A stretch of DNA of 64,000 nt, taken from Stentor roeselii. Its lineage: Eukaryota > Ciliophora > Heterotrichea > Heterotrichida > Stentoridae. Each line of letters starts with the position of its first letter. The stretch's first letter is position 1. Location of the stretch: positions 1 through 64,000 of the forward strand of contig RSEH01000092.1 in NCBI GenBank assembly GCA_006503475.1, in the 5' to 3' direction. A model generated the notes under the pieces. The model searched no databases, had not been told where the DNA came from, and saw only the letters and a program-made list of their open reading frames with translations. The translations under genes were made by a program, and so were the position numbers. Shown here in pieces: positions 31,836 through 41,975 of this stretch.

Positions 31836-33359
31836 ATGTCTTTTCTCACAGAACAACTTCGCTCAGACCATGAAGAAATCGAGTACCTGAAACGTTCAAT
31901 AGTAAAATGTCTCTTCTTGAAATCCCAAAACCCTCGAAACATAATAATCTCTGACTTCATGATAAAGCAATTCCTCGAAGAAATCCAATCACGTAGCGAG
32001 CGAGCTTTAAAAAACTACAAAGACGAAGACTCTTTAAAAAAAGAAGAAATTTCCTTTCTAGAAGGTCATCGAGAAGATTCCCTTTCAACAGGAACGAAAT
32101 CTCTAGACGTATGGTTGAACTACTACGAAAAGTTGAACTCAATAAAAGACTACCACGACCAGTTCACTTTATACGGTTCAGCTTGCGAGGTACACGACGA
32201 GAACTGGTTTTTTCTTCATGTTTTAGACGATAAGTCGAAAGTTCCGAAGTTTTCAGGACCAGAAGGCTATGGTCGGTACATTGACCTTCATTCAAACTAC
32301 CTGGAATTCATCAATTTGAAGAAAATCATGAAACACAGAGATCGGGTTGTTAAGTCTTTAGACTACGTCAGCTATCTTGCCAGTTTCGATCATTTTCACT
32401 CAATTCCGCTGAGTTGTAAAGACTCGCAGTATAAAAACTACCTGAATAATCTTCTACTTTACCTTAAAGGCTTTTTCGCAAGGACAAAACCGCTTTTTGA
32501 TATAAAAACCTTGGAAAAATCAAGTGATACTTGGTTTGAAGATAGTTGGAATAAAAAAACTCTTCGAGGATGGGAAAATATTCCTAAGTCATTAAAAACT
32601 GACCCGCTTTATTGTCTGCCTTGCAAAAAACTCTTCACGAATAAAAATGTTTACAGGGCACATAAAAAAGGAGCTAGACATCGAAAAGCAGTTGAAAAAG
32701 TTTTGGAAATTTTAGAAGAAGAAGCGGATGTGCAGGTTATTCAGGAATTTAAAGATATTGCTAGGATTGAATGTTTTATTGCGAAATTACGTGAGTGTAT
32801 TGGGGATATTGTTGAAGACTCGATGAATAATATTAGGAAGAAACAGACACGTACGGCTGAGGAGCTTGAAATCTACGAAAGTGACCAGGACGAGCCCTTC
32901 AAACTTCCCACTGAAGAACTAAGAAAAAAAGCTGAAAATAAAAAAAAAGAAGAAAGCAGCGACTCAGAAGTAGAAAGACCAGCCTACAACCCCCTAAACC
33001 TTCCGATCGGCTTTGATGGTAAGCCGATTCCATACTGGCTCTACAAGCTCCACGGTTTAAATATCGAATACAAATGCGAGATCTGCGGAAACTACTCCTA
33101 CTGGGGAAGAAGGGCCTTCGAGAGGCACTTCCAAGAGTGGAGACACGCAAATGGAATGAGATGTTTAAGAATCCCGAATACGATGCATTTTCGAGAAATC
33201 ACTAAAATCGGAGAAGCCATCGCCCTTCACAAAAAACTGACCCAAGAGCACCAGTTGGACATGTTTCGCCCTGAGGAAGAAGAAGAATGTGAAGATACCA
33301 TGGGCAATGTGATGACTCGGAAGAAGTTTAATGATTTGAAGAGACAAGGTTATTTGTGA
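31836..33359 (+). CDS. SF3A3: Splicing factor 3A subunit 3 (SF3A3/Prp9-like), 507 aa
   Basis: Full-length match to SF3a60. The N-terminal helical region (MSFLTEQLRSDHEEIEYLK) is followed by TGTKSLDVWLNYYEKLNSIKDYH, then the first zinc finger (YCLPCKKLFTNKNVYRAHKKG). An acidic linker leads to the C-terminal matrin-type C2H2 finger CEICGNYSYWGRRAFERHF, followed by EWRHANGMRCLRIPN and HFREITKIGEA. Human SF3A3 is 501 aa, so length agrees. It is a subunit of U2 snRNP needed for branch-site recognition, of note in a genome with 15-nt introns where branch point and 3' splice site are 5 nt apart. TGA stop supports the standard code. Confidence 0.95.
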   Translation: MSFLTEQLRSDHEEIEYLKRSIVKCLFLKSQNPRNIIISDFMIKQFLEEIQSRSERALKNYKDEDSLKKEEISFLEGHREDSLSTGTKSLDVWLNYYEKLNSIKDYHDQFTLYGSACEVHDENWFFLHVLDDKSKVPKFSGPEGYGRYIDLHSNYLEFINLKKIMKHRDRVVKSLDYVSYLASFDHFHSIPLSCKDSQYKNYLNNLLLYLKGFFARTKPLFDIKTLEKSSDTWFEDSWNKKTLRGWENIPKSLKTDPLYCLPCKKLFTNKNVYRAHKKGARHRKAVEKVLEILEEEADVQVIQEFKDIARIECFIAKLRECIGDIVEDSMNNIRKKQTRTAEELEIYESDQDEPFKLPTEELRKKAENKKKEESSDSEVERPAYNPLNLPIGFDGKPIPYWLYKLHGLNIEYKCEICGNYSYWGRRAFERHFQEWRHANGMRCLRIPNTMHFREITKIGEAIALHKKLTQEHQLDMFRPEEEEECEDTMGNVMTRKKFNDLKRQGYL

Positions 33360-33409
33360 TCATGAATTTTATTGGATTTAGAATTAACTTCTTTAAGGTT
33401 TACTTAGAG

Positions 33410-34285
33410 TTAATGTTTCTTGATCACGAAAGGATAAAAAATAAAAACCATTGTCCAGATTGATGCTAGACCTCCTGAAATAAATAATGCGTAGACAAGG
33501 ACATTGTTTTTTCCGCCGAATGAGTTTGCGTTGCTGAGAAGAATGTATTTTTTACCGTCAAATTCAGAAAAATCCATTGATTCCTCGATTTTTAAGGAGT
33601 ATTTTCCCTCCATGTCTTCATCGATTTTTCCCCAGAGCTTTATGAAGTTATTGGTTGCTGCTATTCGCATCCATACTATGAAATGCTCGTCTTCGACGTC
33701 TGTCCATTGGACTTCTTTCCAATTGTCTGTGTTTTTAAACTTGTCTTCGAGATCACTGGGCCAGGCAATCCCAGTTTCCTTAATTTTCGGTTTTCCATCA
33801 AAAGAAAATCTATCCTTAAAATAGCTCTTCGCAATAAGTCCACAAGGATTAGCATCATCATTCTTATCAAAACGAGAATTTTCAAGAACCTTATCATCCC
33901 AGTCCAGATCTTTGATTTTAGTAACAGGATCACATTCTTGAATTTCACTCGAGCTGAGTTCATTTCCCGCAAGTTGTTTAGAGCTGCGACTTTTCACATA
34001 AATTCGATGATTTTGATAGTAGTTTTCGATTTCATAGTAAAAATAAACAGGCGAAGGAATTTTATCTTCAATATCAATTTCAATTGTGCATTTTTCCTTT
34101 CCACAAGAGTATTCCTTGCGAAACTGTCTGATATCAGCTGAGTATTTAAAAAGAACTCCTCCTAAAGTCAAGTTGCTAACGGCTATAAATACATATAAAC
34201 AAATAGCGAAGTTCCTTGAAGGTATAAACATGAAATTTGAGCAGTTCTGTTGTTGCCAGCCTTCTTTTGGTTTCCTTGAATTCAT
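33410..34285 (-). CDS. CDC50/LEM3/TMEM30-family P4-ATPase beta subunit, 291 aa
   Basis: Start MNSRKPKEGWQQQNCSNFMF at 34285 fits the family (K-x-x-K-P-x-x-x-x-x-x-Q-Q). An open frame reaching 34333 would add 16 residues and overlap the SOD start, so it is not used. TM1 is FAICLYVFIAVSNLTLGGVL. The ectodomain has PVYFYYEIENYYQNHRIYVKSR and NPCGLIAKSYFKDRF, both diagnostic; then TM2 (VLVYALFISGGLASIWTMVFIF) and a short tail ending in KKH, a possible ER-retrieval signal. It chaperones phospholipid flippases out of the ER. Convergent with SF3A3 (50-bp gap), and head-to-head with the SOD gene with a 29-bp gap. Confidence 0.9.
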   Translation of the reverse strand: MNSRKPKEGWQQQNCSNFMFIPSRNFAICLYVFIAVSNLTLGGVLFKYSADIRQFRKEYSCGKEKCTIEIDIEDKIPSPVYFYYEIENYYQNHRIYVKSRSSKQLAGNELSSSEIQECDPVTKIKDLDWDDKVLENSRFDKNDDANPCGLIAKSYFKDRFSFDGKPKIKETGIAWPSDLEDKFKNTDNWKEVQWTDVEDEHFIVWMRIAATNNFIKLWGKIDEDMEGKYSLKIEESMDFSEFDGKKYILLSNANSFGGKNNVLVYALFISGGLASIWTMVFIFYPFVIKKH

Positions 34286-34314
34286 ATTGTTAAGATGAAA
34301 GAATGTCCATATAA

Positions 34315-34959
34315 ATGGCGCATTCTCTTCCACCTCTTCCTTACAGCTTCTCGTCGCTTGACCCTCACATGGACGCTCAAACTGTTGAGCTTCACTGGAG
34401 CAAGCATCACCAGACCTACATCACGAATCTCAACAACGCTCTTCCTGCATTCCAAGACCGTCTGAATCTCGACCTGGCCTCTCTCCAAAAAGTGGTGTTA
34501 GGGACAAGCCCAGCAGTGATAAACAACGCAGGAGGTCATTACAACCACTGCCTTTACTGGCAAAACCTTGCACCGATCGGTTCAGCCAACTCTTCCCCAT
34601 TCGGCGAGTTATCCGAGCTGATAAACTCGAGTTTCGGTTCGTTCGACGAGTTCAAATCAAAGTTTTCAGCGGCCGCTGTCAGCAGATTCGCCTCTGGCTG
34701 GGCTTTTTTGACTCTAAAGGCCGATGGAAGCTTGACTGTCCATAACACTCCAGGCCACGACAACCCTTTAATGGACGGAATTGGAGAAGTTCATGGAATC
34801 CCCATCTTGACTTGTGACGTCTGGGAACACGCTTATTACCTCAAGTATCAGAACAGAAGGGCTGAATTCGTGGAGAACTGGTGGAAACTTGTCAATTGGG
34901 ATGCTGTCGTCAATAACTACGAAAGATACGCCAAGAATCACCAGGCTGTGCCTTTTTAA
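34315..34959 (+). CDS. Superoxide dismutase, Fe/Mn family (Mn-type signatures), 214 aa
   Basis: Complete Fe/Mn SOD. Metal ligands are His27 (LHWSKHH), His78 (GGHYNHCLYW), Asp168 and His172 (DVWEHAYYLKYQNRR). The GG before H75 and the DVWEHAYY ending favour the Mn type. The position normally held by the second-sphere Gln (N-Q-D-x-P-L) is His148 in PGHDNPLM, as in some cambialistic or Fe enzymes. There is no N-terminal targeting peptide, so a cytosolic location is likely. It converts superoxide to hydrogen peroxide and oxygen. The ATG sits in CCATATAAATG. The next gene starts 22 bp downstream. Confidence 0.93.
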   Translation: MAHSLPPLPYSFSSLDPHMDAQTVELHWSKHHQTYITNLNNALPAFQDRLNLDLASLQKVVLGTSPAVINNAGGHYNHCLYWQNLAPIGSANSSPFGELSELINSSFGSFDEFKSKFSAAAVSRFASGWAFLTLKADGSLTVHNTPGHDNPLMDGIGEVHGIPILTCDVWEHAYYLKYQNRRAEFVENWWKLVNWDAVVNNYERYAKNHQAVPF

Positions 34960-34981
34960 TTAGATAAGATGAAAGTTATAA

Positions 34982-35758
34982 ATGTCCAGAACTGCCTCAG
35001 CGAAAAATCGCTCGCTTTCTGATTGGAAAACTCGCAATCAATGTGATGTTGATTTTCAGGGTGTTGTCAAGAAGAATGGAAGAAATGAACTGGCTTCGCA
35101 TGTGGAAGAGAGACTTTTCAAATATCAGGCTAAAGCGAAAGTTAGACTGGAAATGCTCAGGCAAAGCCTTGAGGAGGAAGTTTTGAAAGAAATGCAGAAA
35201 AAACCGAAAATTTTAAGTAAGTCTAGAAAACTTGCAGTGAAACATGATTTGAAACTCATGCAGGATTGTTCTGGGATTAAGGAAATTGAAAGTAACTTAA
35301 AAAAATCAGGGAATTGTCAAGAAGAAGGTATTTTTGCACGTCAAAATCATCTTGAAAGGAATTGGCATTTGAAAGAACCGCGAAAAGGAGCAAGTATCAC
35401 TGTTGAATCTGTTCCTTTCACTTTAGGACTTGATTTAAACAGGAAAAAAACTAAAAGTCTCTCAAATTTTTCGTTTTCGCGACAAAAACAACTGGAAAGT
35501 CAAGAATTTTGGATTTTTCAGAAAAAAAGTGAAGATCTTGGGAAGAGTAATGGAAGTTCTGGGAATTCAGGAAAAAATCACTTGAATGAAGAAGTTCTCA
35601 CCCCGCAAAGTGTTGAAACTTATGCTGATTCTGTTGATCATCAGGGAAAAATACTGAGAAATTCTCTGGTTGTTCCTAGAAGTTTAGCTCCTTTTCAGGT
35701 TAAGGTATCATTTGAATGTGGAATCGATTTAGGTAGGTTTTTAAGAAGGGCTAAATAA
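34982..35758 (+). CDS. Uncharacterised Lys/Ser-rich protein, 258 aa
   Basis: No domain recognised. A helical charged segment (residues about 35-90, HVEERLFKYQAKAKVRLEML) is followed by a low-complexity middle with two FS/F-S-F-S-R-Q-K-Q elements and an ordered C-terminal stretch LVVPRSLAPFQVKVSFECG. No signal peptide or TM segment. The start in GTTATAAATG and the clean fit between the SOD gene (22-bp gap) and the gene-poor region to the right support it as real. Function unknown. Confidence 0.55.
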   Translation: MSRTASAKNRSLSDWKTRNQCDVDFQGVVKKNGRNELASHVEERLFKYQAKAKVRLEMLRQSLEEEVLKEMQKKPKILSKSRKLAVKHDLKLMQDCSGIKEIESNLKKSGNCQEEGIFARQNHLERNWHLKEPRKGASITVESVPFTLGLDLNRKKTKSLSNFSFSRQKQLESQEFWIFQKKSEDLGKSNGSSGNSGKNHLNEEVLTPQSVETYADSVDHQGKILRNSLVVPRSLAPFQVKVSFECGIDLGRFLRRAK

Positions 35759-36115
35759 TTATTGTATATTGTTAACAAAGTTTTACATGATTAATCTAAA
35801 TTGAAGTATTACTAGAATCGTAGAGAAAATGAATTAATTAACATCATAATCATTTAAGAGAAATATAGAATGATTAATTATTTATAAAGTCAGACATTTT
35901 GGAATTTCTAGAAAAAGAAACAATCTCGAATTTTCTAATCGAGGCGTATTTTTCACTTGGTTTTTATTTTAAGGAGATTTGTATAATTTGGTGTCTATTC
36001 TAGAGATTATAAAGATTTTGAAGAAAATCCGCTATCAAGGTTGCTATTATTGGTGGATTCACATGCTAATTCTTAAATACTTTACAAAAAGCCCAAAAAT
36101 TCAAATTAACTAACT
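35759..36115. other. Convergent spacer, nothing recognised
   Basis: 357 bp of AT-rich DNA between two 3' ends. No coding potential or RNA gene seen. Confidence 0.55.
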
Positions 36116-36805
36116 CTATTTATCCATATCATCAGTATCAACAATAAACTCTTCAGCAGCATCAAATCCCTTTTCCCAGTCTATATCACCAATATTAAAA
36201 ATCACCCGATCCATTTCATAAATCAATTTAAACTCTTCTTCGCTAATTCTTGAATCTTTTACAAACTTTTCCTTTACTTTTTTCATATTAATGAATGCCT
36301 CATGGCTCAAAACTAAATCACGAAAGAAACTTTTAGGCTGAGACTTATCGGCTAACAAAATACTTCGAAATTCTGGAAAATTCAGAAGATCTAAAGAATT
36401 TGTAGTGATTCTTTCAGACATTTGTTTTCCAGCATTAAATCTTCGAATATTTCTTCGAACAGTGGCGTTCATGAAGTTTTTTATTTGATTTTCGGTTTTC
36501 GTCTTAATTTTTTCTGTAATCTTTCGCCAGTGAGGCCCGGTTGTCAGAAAAGTACTGAACACCAGGTTTTTTTCTGATTCTGTAAATTTGTGGTTTGGAG
36601 AAGTGACACATAATGCGTTATACCAGCGATCGCTACATTGTTTTGATGTGCGCCTAATTCCAAGATTTTGGCTTAAGTCTGAAGAAATTTCTTTCCAGTT
36701 TTCTGTTCCTTTTGAGTTAGCCAATTTTGTCAGGATTTCATCTTCCTATGTAATGCATACATGAGGGTTCCAAAGCCTCGCTTTTCGGGTATTAGACATA
36801 TTCAT
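36116..36805 (-). CDS. Myb-like R2R3-type DNA-binding protein, paralog 1, 224 aa, one intron
   Basis: The second exon was open from 36724. Removing a 15-nt intron (36746-36760) adds MNMSNTRKARLWNPH and completes the first Myb repeat: W12, W at ENWKEI and W at SDRWYNAL, with K-Q-C-x-D-R-W in the recognition helix. The second repeat (FTESEKNLVFSTF, GPHWRKITEKI, KTENQIKNFMNATVRRNIRRFN) has F for the first W. The C-terminal half (about 90 aa) is acidic and family specific (SLDLLNFPEFRSILLADKSQPKSFF). Start could also be the Met at 36799. A transcription-factor role is inferred from the fold. It is the most diverged of the four copies in this window. Confidence 0.78.
36746..36760 (-). other. 15-nt intron of Myb paralog 1
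   Basis: Minus-strand GTATGCATTACATAG, A at position 10, phase 0. It splits W-N-P-H from E-D-E-I-L at the start of the first Myb repeat. Confidence 0.85.
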
Positions 36806-38930
36806 ATTAGTAATGGTCATTGAACATTCTAGAATAGTTGATTAGTCCAATAATTTCATCAGAAAATTTTCTGGATTTTTTCCATATGATTCATTTTGAA
36901 GAATTGAAAACAGAAGATTATTAGAGATATTATAGTAAGCTCATTACTTCTGCTTTATCGAAGATGATTATTTGCAGAATTATATATTACATATGGTTTC
37001 ATTTTCATATACTAAAATTGTAAACAAATGTCTACATAATGCAAGACAATATGTTAGAATAATTAATTGTATAGAGTTTGATACAATTGCTTAAGTATTT
37101 GCTCTTTTCAATATATTTATTTATAATTTAAACTACTTATATTTAAATATATATTTAAGCTTGGCTTAGTTCTTAAGTCAGCACAAAAAGTCCAGAAAAT
37201 TTAAATTTTGTGAATCTAGATAAATTTAGATTTCAGCAGCAACAGTTCGACACTATAATATTTTTTTCAACTACAGTAGCACTTTTTAGTTTCAATATAA
37301 TGCCAAGGATTGAAAGCTTAAGTATTCAACAACTATTTATTCAAAGTAAAATCTGAGAGTGGAAGATAGTAATGTGAATATAAATTTTTCTGAGAAAGGC
37401 TTTCAATAATTATATGATTCAAACAACATTTTGATAAATCATTTATATTTCACTAAATTTAGAACGGGTTTATTATCTTAGGTAGTTTTTGGATTAAGTA
37501 TCCTGTGATCATTTACACCTCAGTGACTAAATGTTCAAAATAATTTAGAAATAAATAAAATTACTTAAGTTATATCTCTACGGTTATCAAAATTGGGTCG
37601 AGAAGTGTTGGTGCAGAGGCTAGACTGCGTTTATATTTCTAAATAATCTAAAACATAAAATTCATTCCAGAAATCTAAATACAAACCACCAACTAGGAAC
37701 TTATATTTTTCATGGTTCAAATGAAAAAATCCTTCATTTGAAATACCCATTCAAGAACAGAATTCCGCCTGATAGAAAGATTTGCAATGATTCTAGTATC
37801 ATATACCTTACTTGATTACCAAACATCTCACAAATTGCTACCCTGTTTCATACTAAAGCACCAATTACGAGAAAAATAAATGATTCAGATGATGAAAAAA
37901 TCTTGGAAATTCATGTTTGATGTTTCTTTTCCAGGTTTGTTAAAACTACATGATAAAAGAATCTAGTGAAAATTTTAGTCTAATGATCAGCCTTATTACT
38001 TTTTATTAAGGTGATACTTACGAAAGTATATCAATTGCAATTAATCTTCGAAGAATTTCAGATCACTCAGAAAAAATTCAAATCATTTAAAATTACTTAT
38101 ATTAAGAAAATTATCGCTTTAAGAATTTTTTTAGAAGATTCAGGCCAGACTAAAAAAATTTCCTCTTTATAGAAATCAAGTTTATCATCGTAATGTCTAT
38201 GCAAGAATTCAAGATGTTAACAAGAAATTTAGGGTACCTAATAGGCATAATGAATAATTAGATGCAAACCTTCAGGTTTCTATGAGTTTTTCAGGAAAGT
38301 CGTCTCAAATCTCCATATTGATGAAATTGTTCAAGCTATTTGCAAGTCATTTAAATGCAACTATATAATTAAAGAAACTTATCCTGAAATGTTAAACTCA
38401 TGATGAAATTCATTTTATTGCATATTGAAAACTAAAAAGTACTTTCACTTAACATTTTTTATGAAGAAATAATTTGGCGATTGACTATTGATTTTATATC
38501 ATTATTATTAGGATTGTGTGGATCTGTACGGTGGATGAGATACTGGGATTTAAAATAAAAACTAGTTAATAGAGTAGCATTTTTAGACAAATTGAAAACT
38601 TTTTATTTAACCTTATAAATGTAAATGATTTAGATATAACACAATTGTCTTAGTTAACAAATGATTATTATTCTTTTTTGTAATGCTATCTACGGTTAAT
38701 TTTAGATAATCCATAAAGTACACTATAAGTATTCTAATAAATCAATCTTCTATCTTATTTCTAGTATATTAACACCGCACAATAGTAAATTCTTATTCTC
38801 TAAGACAATACACCTAATTTACTCTAACAACTTGATAACCTAATCCCCTAATAATAAAAATTTTATAATATAATAATCTTCCTAAAAAACCACAAAGAAC
38901 AATTAAATGAATAGAGTCTTCCTTCAGTTC
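36806..38930. other. Gene-poor AT-rich region upstream of Myb 1 and actin
   Basis: Over 2 kb without a supportable open frame, the longest gap in the window. I looked for Myb-like fragments, tRNA arms and repeated blocks and found none that I can defend. The sequence is AT-rich with stops in every frame. Confidence 0.55.
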
Positions 38931-39348
38931 CAGCGAGGTCTATTTTAAATCCAAACTCCACTAAAAATTCATTCCAAAATAAACTCCCTTTTCTAGACTA
39001 AAATCACAAAAACTCCTATTCCTATTTCCAACTTTCAAAAAGATCTAAAAGTACCCACTACCTCTCAACACCTAGAAACATTAACCCTCTAAAACCTTTC
39101 AAACCACTTCCCTCCCAACTCTCCAAAAATTCCCTTCTCAAAAAAATCAAGTTCTCCAAAAAAAAATCCTAAAACAATCCTCCCAAACCCAATCACCAAC
39201 AACCCAAATCAATCCTCTTCAAACTTCCATCATCTTAAAACATCTCCCAAACCAAGCCTTGAATCATTCCTCATCAAAATCAAAACCAAAAAATTCCAAG
39301 AACAATAAACAGACCCTATACATAGTCCAAAACAATGGTTATAAATAA
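38931..39348 (+). promoter_or_regulatory. G-depleted, C-rich region directly upstream of actin
   Basis: In 38941-39300 I count 8 G in 360 nt on the coding strand, against roughly a hundred C. The strip runs up to a GGTTATAAATAAATG start. Such asymmetry is seen in milder form upstream of other genes here. It is probably promoter or leader sequence; whether it is transcribed is unknown. Confidence 0.5.
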
Positions 39349-40476
39349 ATGACTGAAGGTGTAGTCCCACTAGTTATCGACAACGGATCAGGAATGTGCA
39401 AGGCTGGCTTCGCCGGAGACGATGCGCCAAAGGCAGTCTTCCCGAACATTGTGGGTAGGCCACGTATGCCAGGTATTATTGTAGGAACTGAGCAAAAAGA
39501 AGTGTACATCGGAGACGAGGCTCAAGCGAAAAGAGGCATTTTGAACTTGAAGTACCCGATTGAACATGGAATTGTGACTAACTGGGACGATATGGAAAGG
39601 GTCTGGCACCATACTTTCTTCAATGAATTAAGAACTGCTGCTGATGAACACCCAGTTTTACTCACTGAAGCTCCTCTTAACCCCAAGCAGAACAGGGAAA
39701 AAATGACTCAGATCATGTTTGATACCTTTAATGTACCTGCTTTCTATGTTGCCATACAGGCTGTCTTGTCGCTTTACTCTTCAGGAAGAACTACTGGAAT
39801 GGTTTTTGACTCTGGGGATGGAGTTACCCATGTGGTTCCCATTTATGAAGGCTACGCCCTGCCTCACGCAATCCAAAGAATCGACATCGCCGGACGTGAC
39901 ATAACGAACCACTTAGTCCGTCTTCTAACGGAGCGTGGTCACAGCTTAAACAACAGTGCCGAGAGAGAAATCGTGCGAGACATAAAAGAAAAGTTGTGTT
40001 TCATAGCCCTTGACTTCAACGAAGAGATGGCAAAAAGCAAGAGTTCCCCAGACCTGGAAAAGCAATACGAACTTCCTGACGGAAGCCACCTTTCAATTGG
40101 AAATGAAAGATTCAGAGCTCCTGAGGCACTTTTCCAGCCCAGTCTTCTCGGACTTGACATTGACGGAGCCGATGAAACAACTTACAAGTCAATCATGAAG
40201 TGCGACCTCGACATCAGAAGAGACTTGTACGGAAATGTTGTGCTCAGCGGAGGAACCACGATGTACCCTGGCATCGCTGAAAGACTCACTAAAGAACTCA
40301 CTAACAGAGCACCACCTTCCATGAAGGTCAAAGTTGTTGCACCACCTGAAAGGAAATTCTCGGTTTGGATCGGAGGAAGCATTCTTAGCTCCTTGTCGAG
40401 CTTCCAGCAAATGTGGGTCTCGAAAGCTGAATATGAAGAAGCTGGTCCTTCTATTGTTCACAGAAAATGCTTCTAA
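39349..40476 (+). CDS. Actin, 375 aa
   Basis: Full-length conventional-size actin without introns. Nucleotide-binding loops [18 protein letters not shown] and [21 protein letters not shown], the region [22 protein letters not shown] with His73-equivalent, and the C-terminus SIVHRKCF are present. The DNase-loop region is divergent ([21 protein letters not shown]). Such divergence is usual for ciliate actins, which evolve quickly. It would polymerise into microfilaments used in phagocytosis and cytokinesis. It lies alone on the plus strand inside a minus-strand Myb cluster, with a strongly G-depleted upstream region that may mark high expression. Confidence 0.97.
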   Translation: MTEGVVPLVIDNGSGMCKAGFAGDDAPKAVFPNIVGRPRMPGIIVGTEQKEVYIGDEAQAKRGILNLKYPIEHGIVTNWDDMERVWHHTFFNELRTAADEHPVLLTEAPLNPKQNREKMTQIMFDTFNVPAFYVAIQAVLSLYSSGRTTGMVFDSGDGVTHVVPIYEGYALPHAIQRIDIAGRDITNHLVRLLTERGHSLNNSAEREIVRDIKEKLCFIALDFNEEMAKSKSSPDLEKQYELPDGSHLSIGNERFRAPEALFQPSLLGLDIDGADETTYKSIMKCDLDIRRDLYGNVVLSGGTTMYPGIAERLTKELTNRAPPSMKVKVVAPPERKFSVWIGGSILSSLSSFQQMWVSKAEYEEAGPSIVHRKCF

Positions 40477-40694
40477 ATAGATAAGTAGCTTAGAATTTCA
40501 TGATTTTAGGGCTTTGAAATTTAGGATTTTAATTTTTGGTTTTCTGAGTTTGTTTATTTTTATCAGAGAAGTTAGAAATTTTAGGAGATTTTTGGAATTT
40601 ATATTTTAGGAACTAAATGTCTTTAGGATTAAACAATTTATTATTCTTTTTTTATGTTTTGAGTTTTATTCAAATTTCTGTTTAATGATTTCGT

Positions 40695-40805
40695 GAAGAA
40701 CTGAGAAATAAACTTTTTCTTCAGGTTTTGCTTCTTTACAGTAAGCAAGTCTTGAAGATTCAATGATATTAAACAGATTTAATAAAAATTGAATTCTATA
40801 AAGAA
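40695..40805 (-). pseudogene. Relic of a Myb paralog (C-terminal fragment)
   Basis: On the minus strand this encodes NLFNIIESSRLAYCKEAKP, which aligns with SLFNIIELRDVLTAKKHKP of Myb paralog 2. At nucleotide level CAATGATATTAAACAG (plus strand) at 40761 is identical to 41079. The fragment lies about 100 bp past the stop of Myb 2, offset 318 bp from the matching part of that gene. It lacks the DNA-binding repeats and any start, so it looks like a local partial duplication that has decayed. Confidence 0.65.
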
Positions 40806-40896
40806 CTAAATTCACCCAAGTTAAAATAATTTTCATATTTCAGGATTACTCATCAATAAAAAAAGATAGAATTATTTAAGAAATTTCTAATGCTAT

Positions 40897-41511
40897 TTAA
40901 AGGAATCTCTCATTATCTGTTTCAGAAACCAAAAAATCGTCAACATTAAAAATTTCATGATTCATTTTTTTTTGTTTTGAGCATTTTTCAACTAACTGTT
41001 TTGTGTTTTCAGTCAAGTTCTGAGAACAAAACCATTCCTTCGGTTTATGTTTCTTGGCAGTAAGAACATCTCGAAGTTCAATGATATTAAACAGACTTAA
41101 TGAGTAGAAATGAATTTTGTCCATCGATCTTTTGTTCATATTGAATCTTCTAACATTTCTTCTCATCGTGGAGTAAATAAAATTTTTTATTTGATTCTCC
41201 GACTTAGTCTTCAGAAGATTCGATAATAAAGACCATTTGCTACCATATTCAAAAAACAGGTGAAAAATATGATTTTCTTCTTCTTCTGAGAAATATGATG
41301 GAAATGCATCGGTTTTCAAAAAATTAGACCACCTGTCTCTGCATTGCTTCGGAGATCGAATGAGGTTGAATGAGTCTGATAGTTCTAATGATACTTTAAT
41401 CCAACTCGGAGATCCGTGGATTTCAAGGGCTTTCTTCAGAAATGAATCTTCCTATATAGGCCATACCTCTGGAGTCCATATCTTAGCTCTATTTTTGATG
41501 GTGTTTGCCAT
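40897..41511 (-). CDS. Myb-like R2R3-type DNA-binding protein, paralog 2, 199 aa, one intron
   Basis: Removing the intron at 41452-41466 joins MANTIKNRAKIWTPE to EDSFLKKALEIHG and gives a complete first repeat with W at PSWIKVSLEL and the recognition helix SPKQCRDRWSNFLKT. The second repeat reads FSEEEENHIFHLFFEYGSKW with TKSENQIKNFIYSTMRRNV. The C-terminal tail has SLFNIIELRDVLTAKKHKPKEWF and an acidic end. The RRNVRRFN block just after repeat 2 is shared by all four paralogs and is probably a basic DNA- or nuclear-import element. Start ATG in AAATAATGG. Confidence 0.8.
41452..41466 (-). other. 15-nt intron of Myb paralog 2
   Basis: Minus-strand GTATGGCCTATATAG, A at position 10, phase 0, at the same codon position as in the other Myb paralogs. 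Confidence 0.87.
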
Positions 41512-41567
41512 TATTTATCTAATGATATATCTTTATTAGATCTAAAATATGTTAGAATTTGTTGAAT

Positions 41568-41769
41568 GTCTAAAAATTATAATTTATTTGTAGTTTGATT
41601 GTATTTCGATAAATTATGAGTATGAGTCTTTGTTTGATTATTGAATATTATTCTATAGAGTTTGTCTAAAATTATGATTTATTTGTAGTTTGATTGTATT
41701 TCGATAAATTATGAATATGAGTCTTTGTTTGAAATTTGTTTGCTTATTGAATGCTATTCTACAGAATTT
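41568..41769. repeat. Two-copy tandem repeat, unit about 96-105 bp
   Basis: Copies at about 41568-41663 and 41664-41769 share the core TTTGTAGTTTGATTGTATTT and TATGAGTCTTTGTTTGA, with a few substitutions and one short insertion in copy 2. It lies upstream of Myb 2. Confidence 0.75.
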
Positions 41770-41883
41770 ATAATTTAATTTCACCTTTGAGTTCAAAATT
41801 ACTATATATTACTCTTTTAGGATTTTCAACTAGTTCTGAAAAGAATCAAATTTTAGTCTATATTCGAAAGTTTATTTAATGGT

Positions 41884-41975
41884 GAAAATTCCAGATATAT
41901 AGGACGAATGCGCTCTGTTGAAAAAGATTGAAAATTCCAGATATATAGGACGAATGCGCTCTGTTGAAAAAGATT
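41884..41975. repeat. Exact 46-bp tandem duplication
   Basis: 41884-41929 and 41930-41975 are identical; each begins GAAAATTCCAGATATATAGG and ends GTTGAAAAAGATT. No difference between copies, so recent or maintained. Lies in non-coding DNA. Confidence 0.9.
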
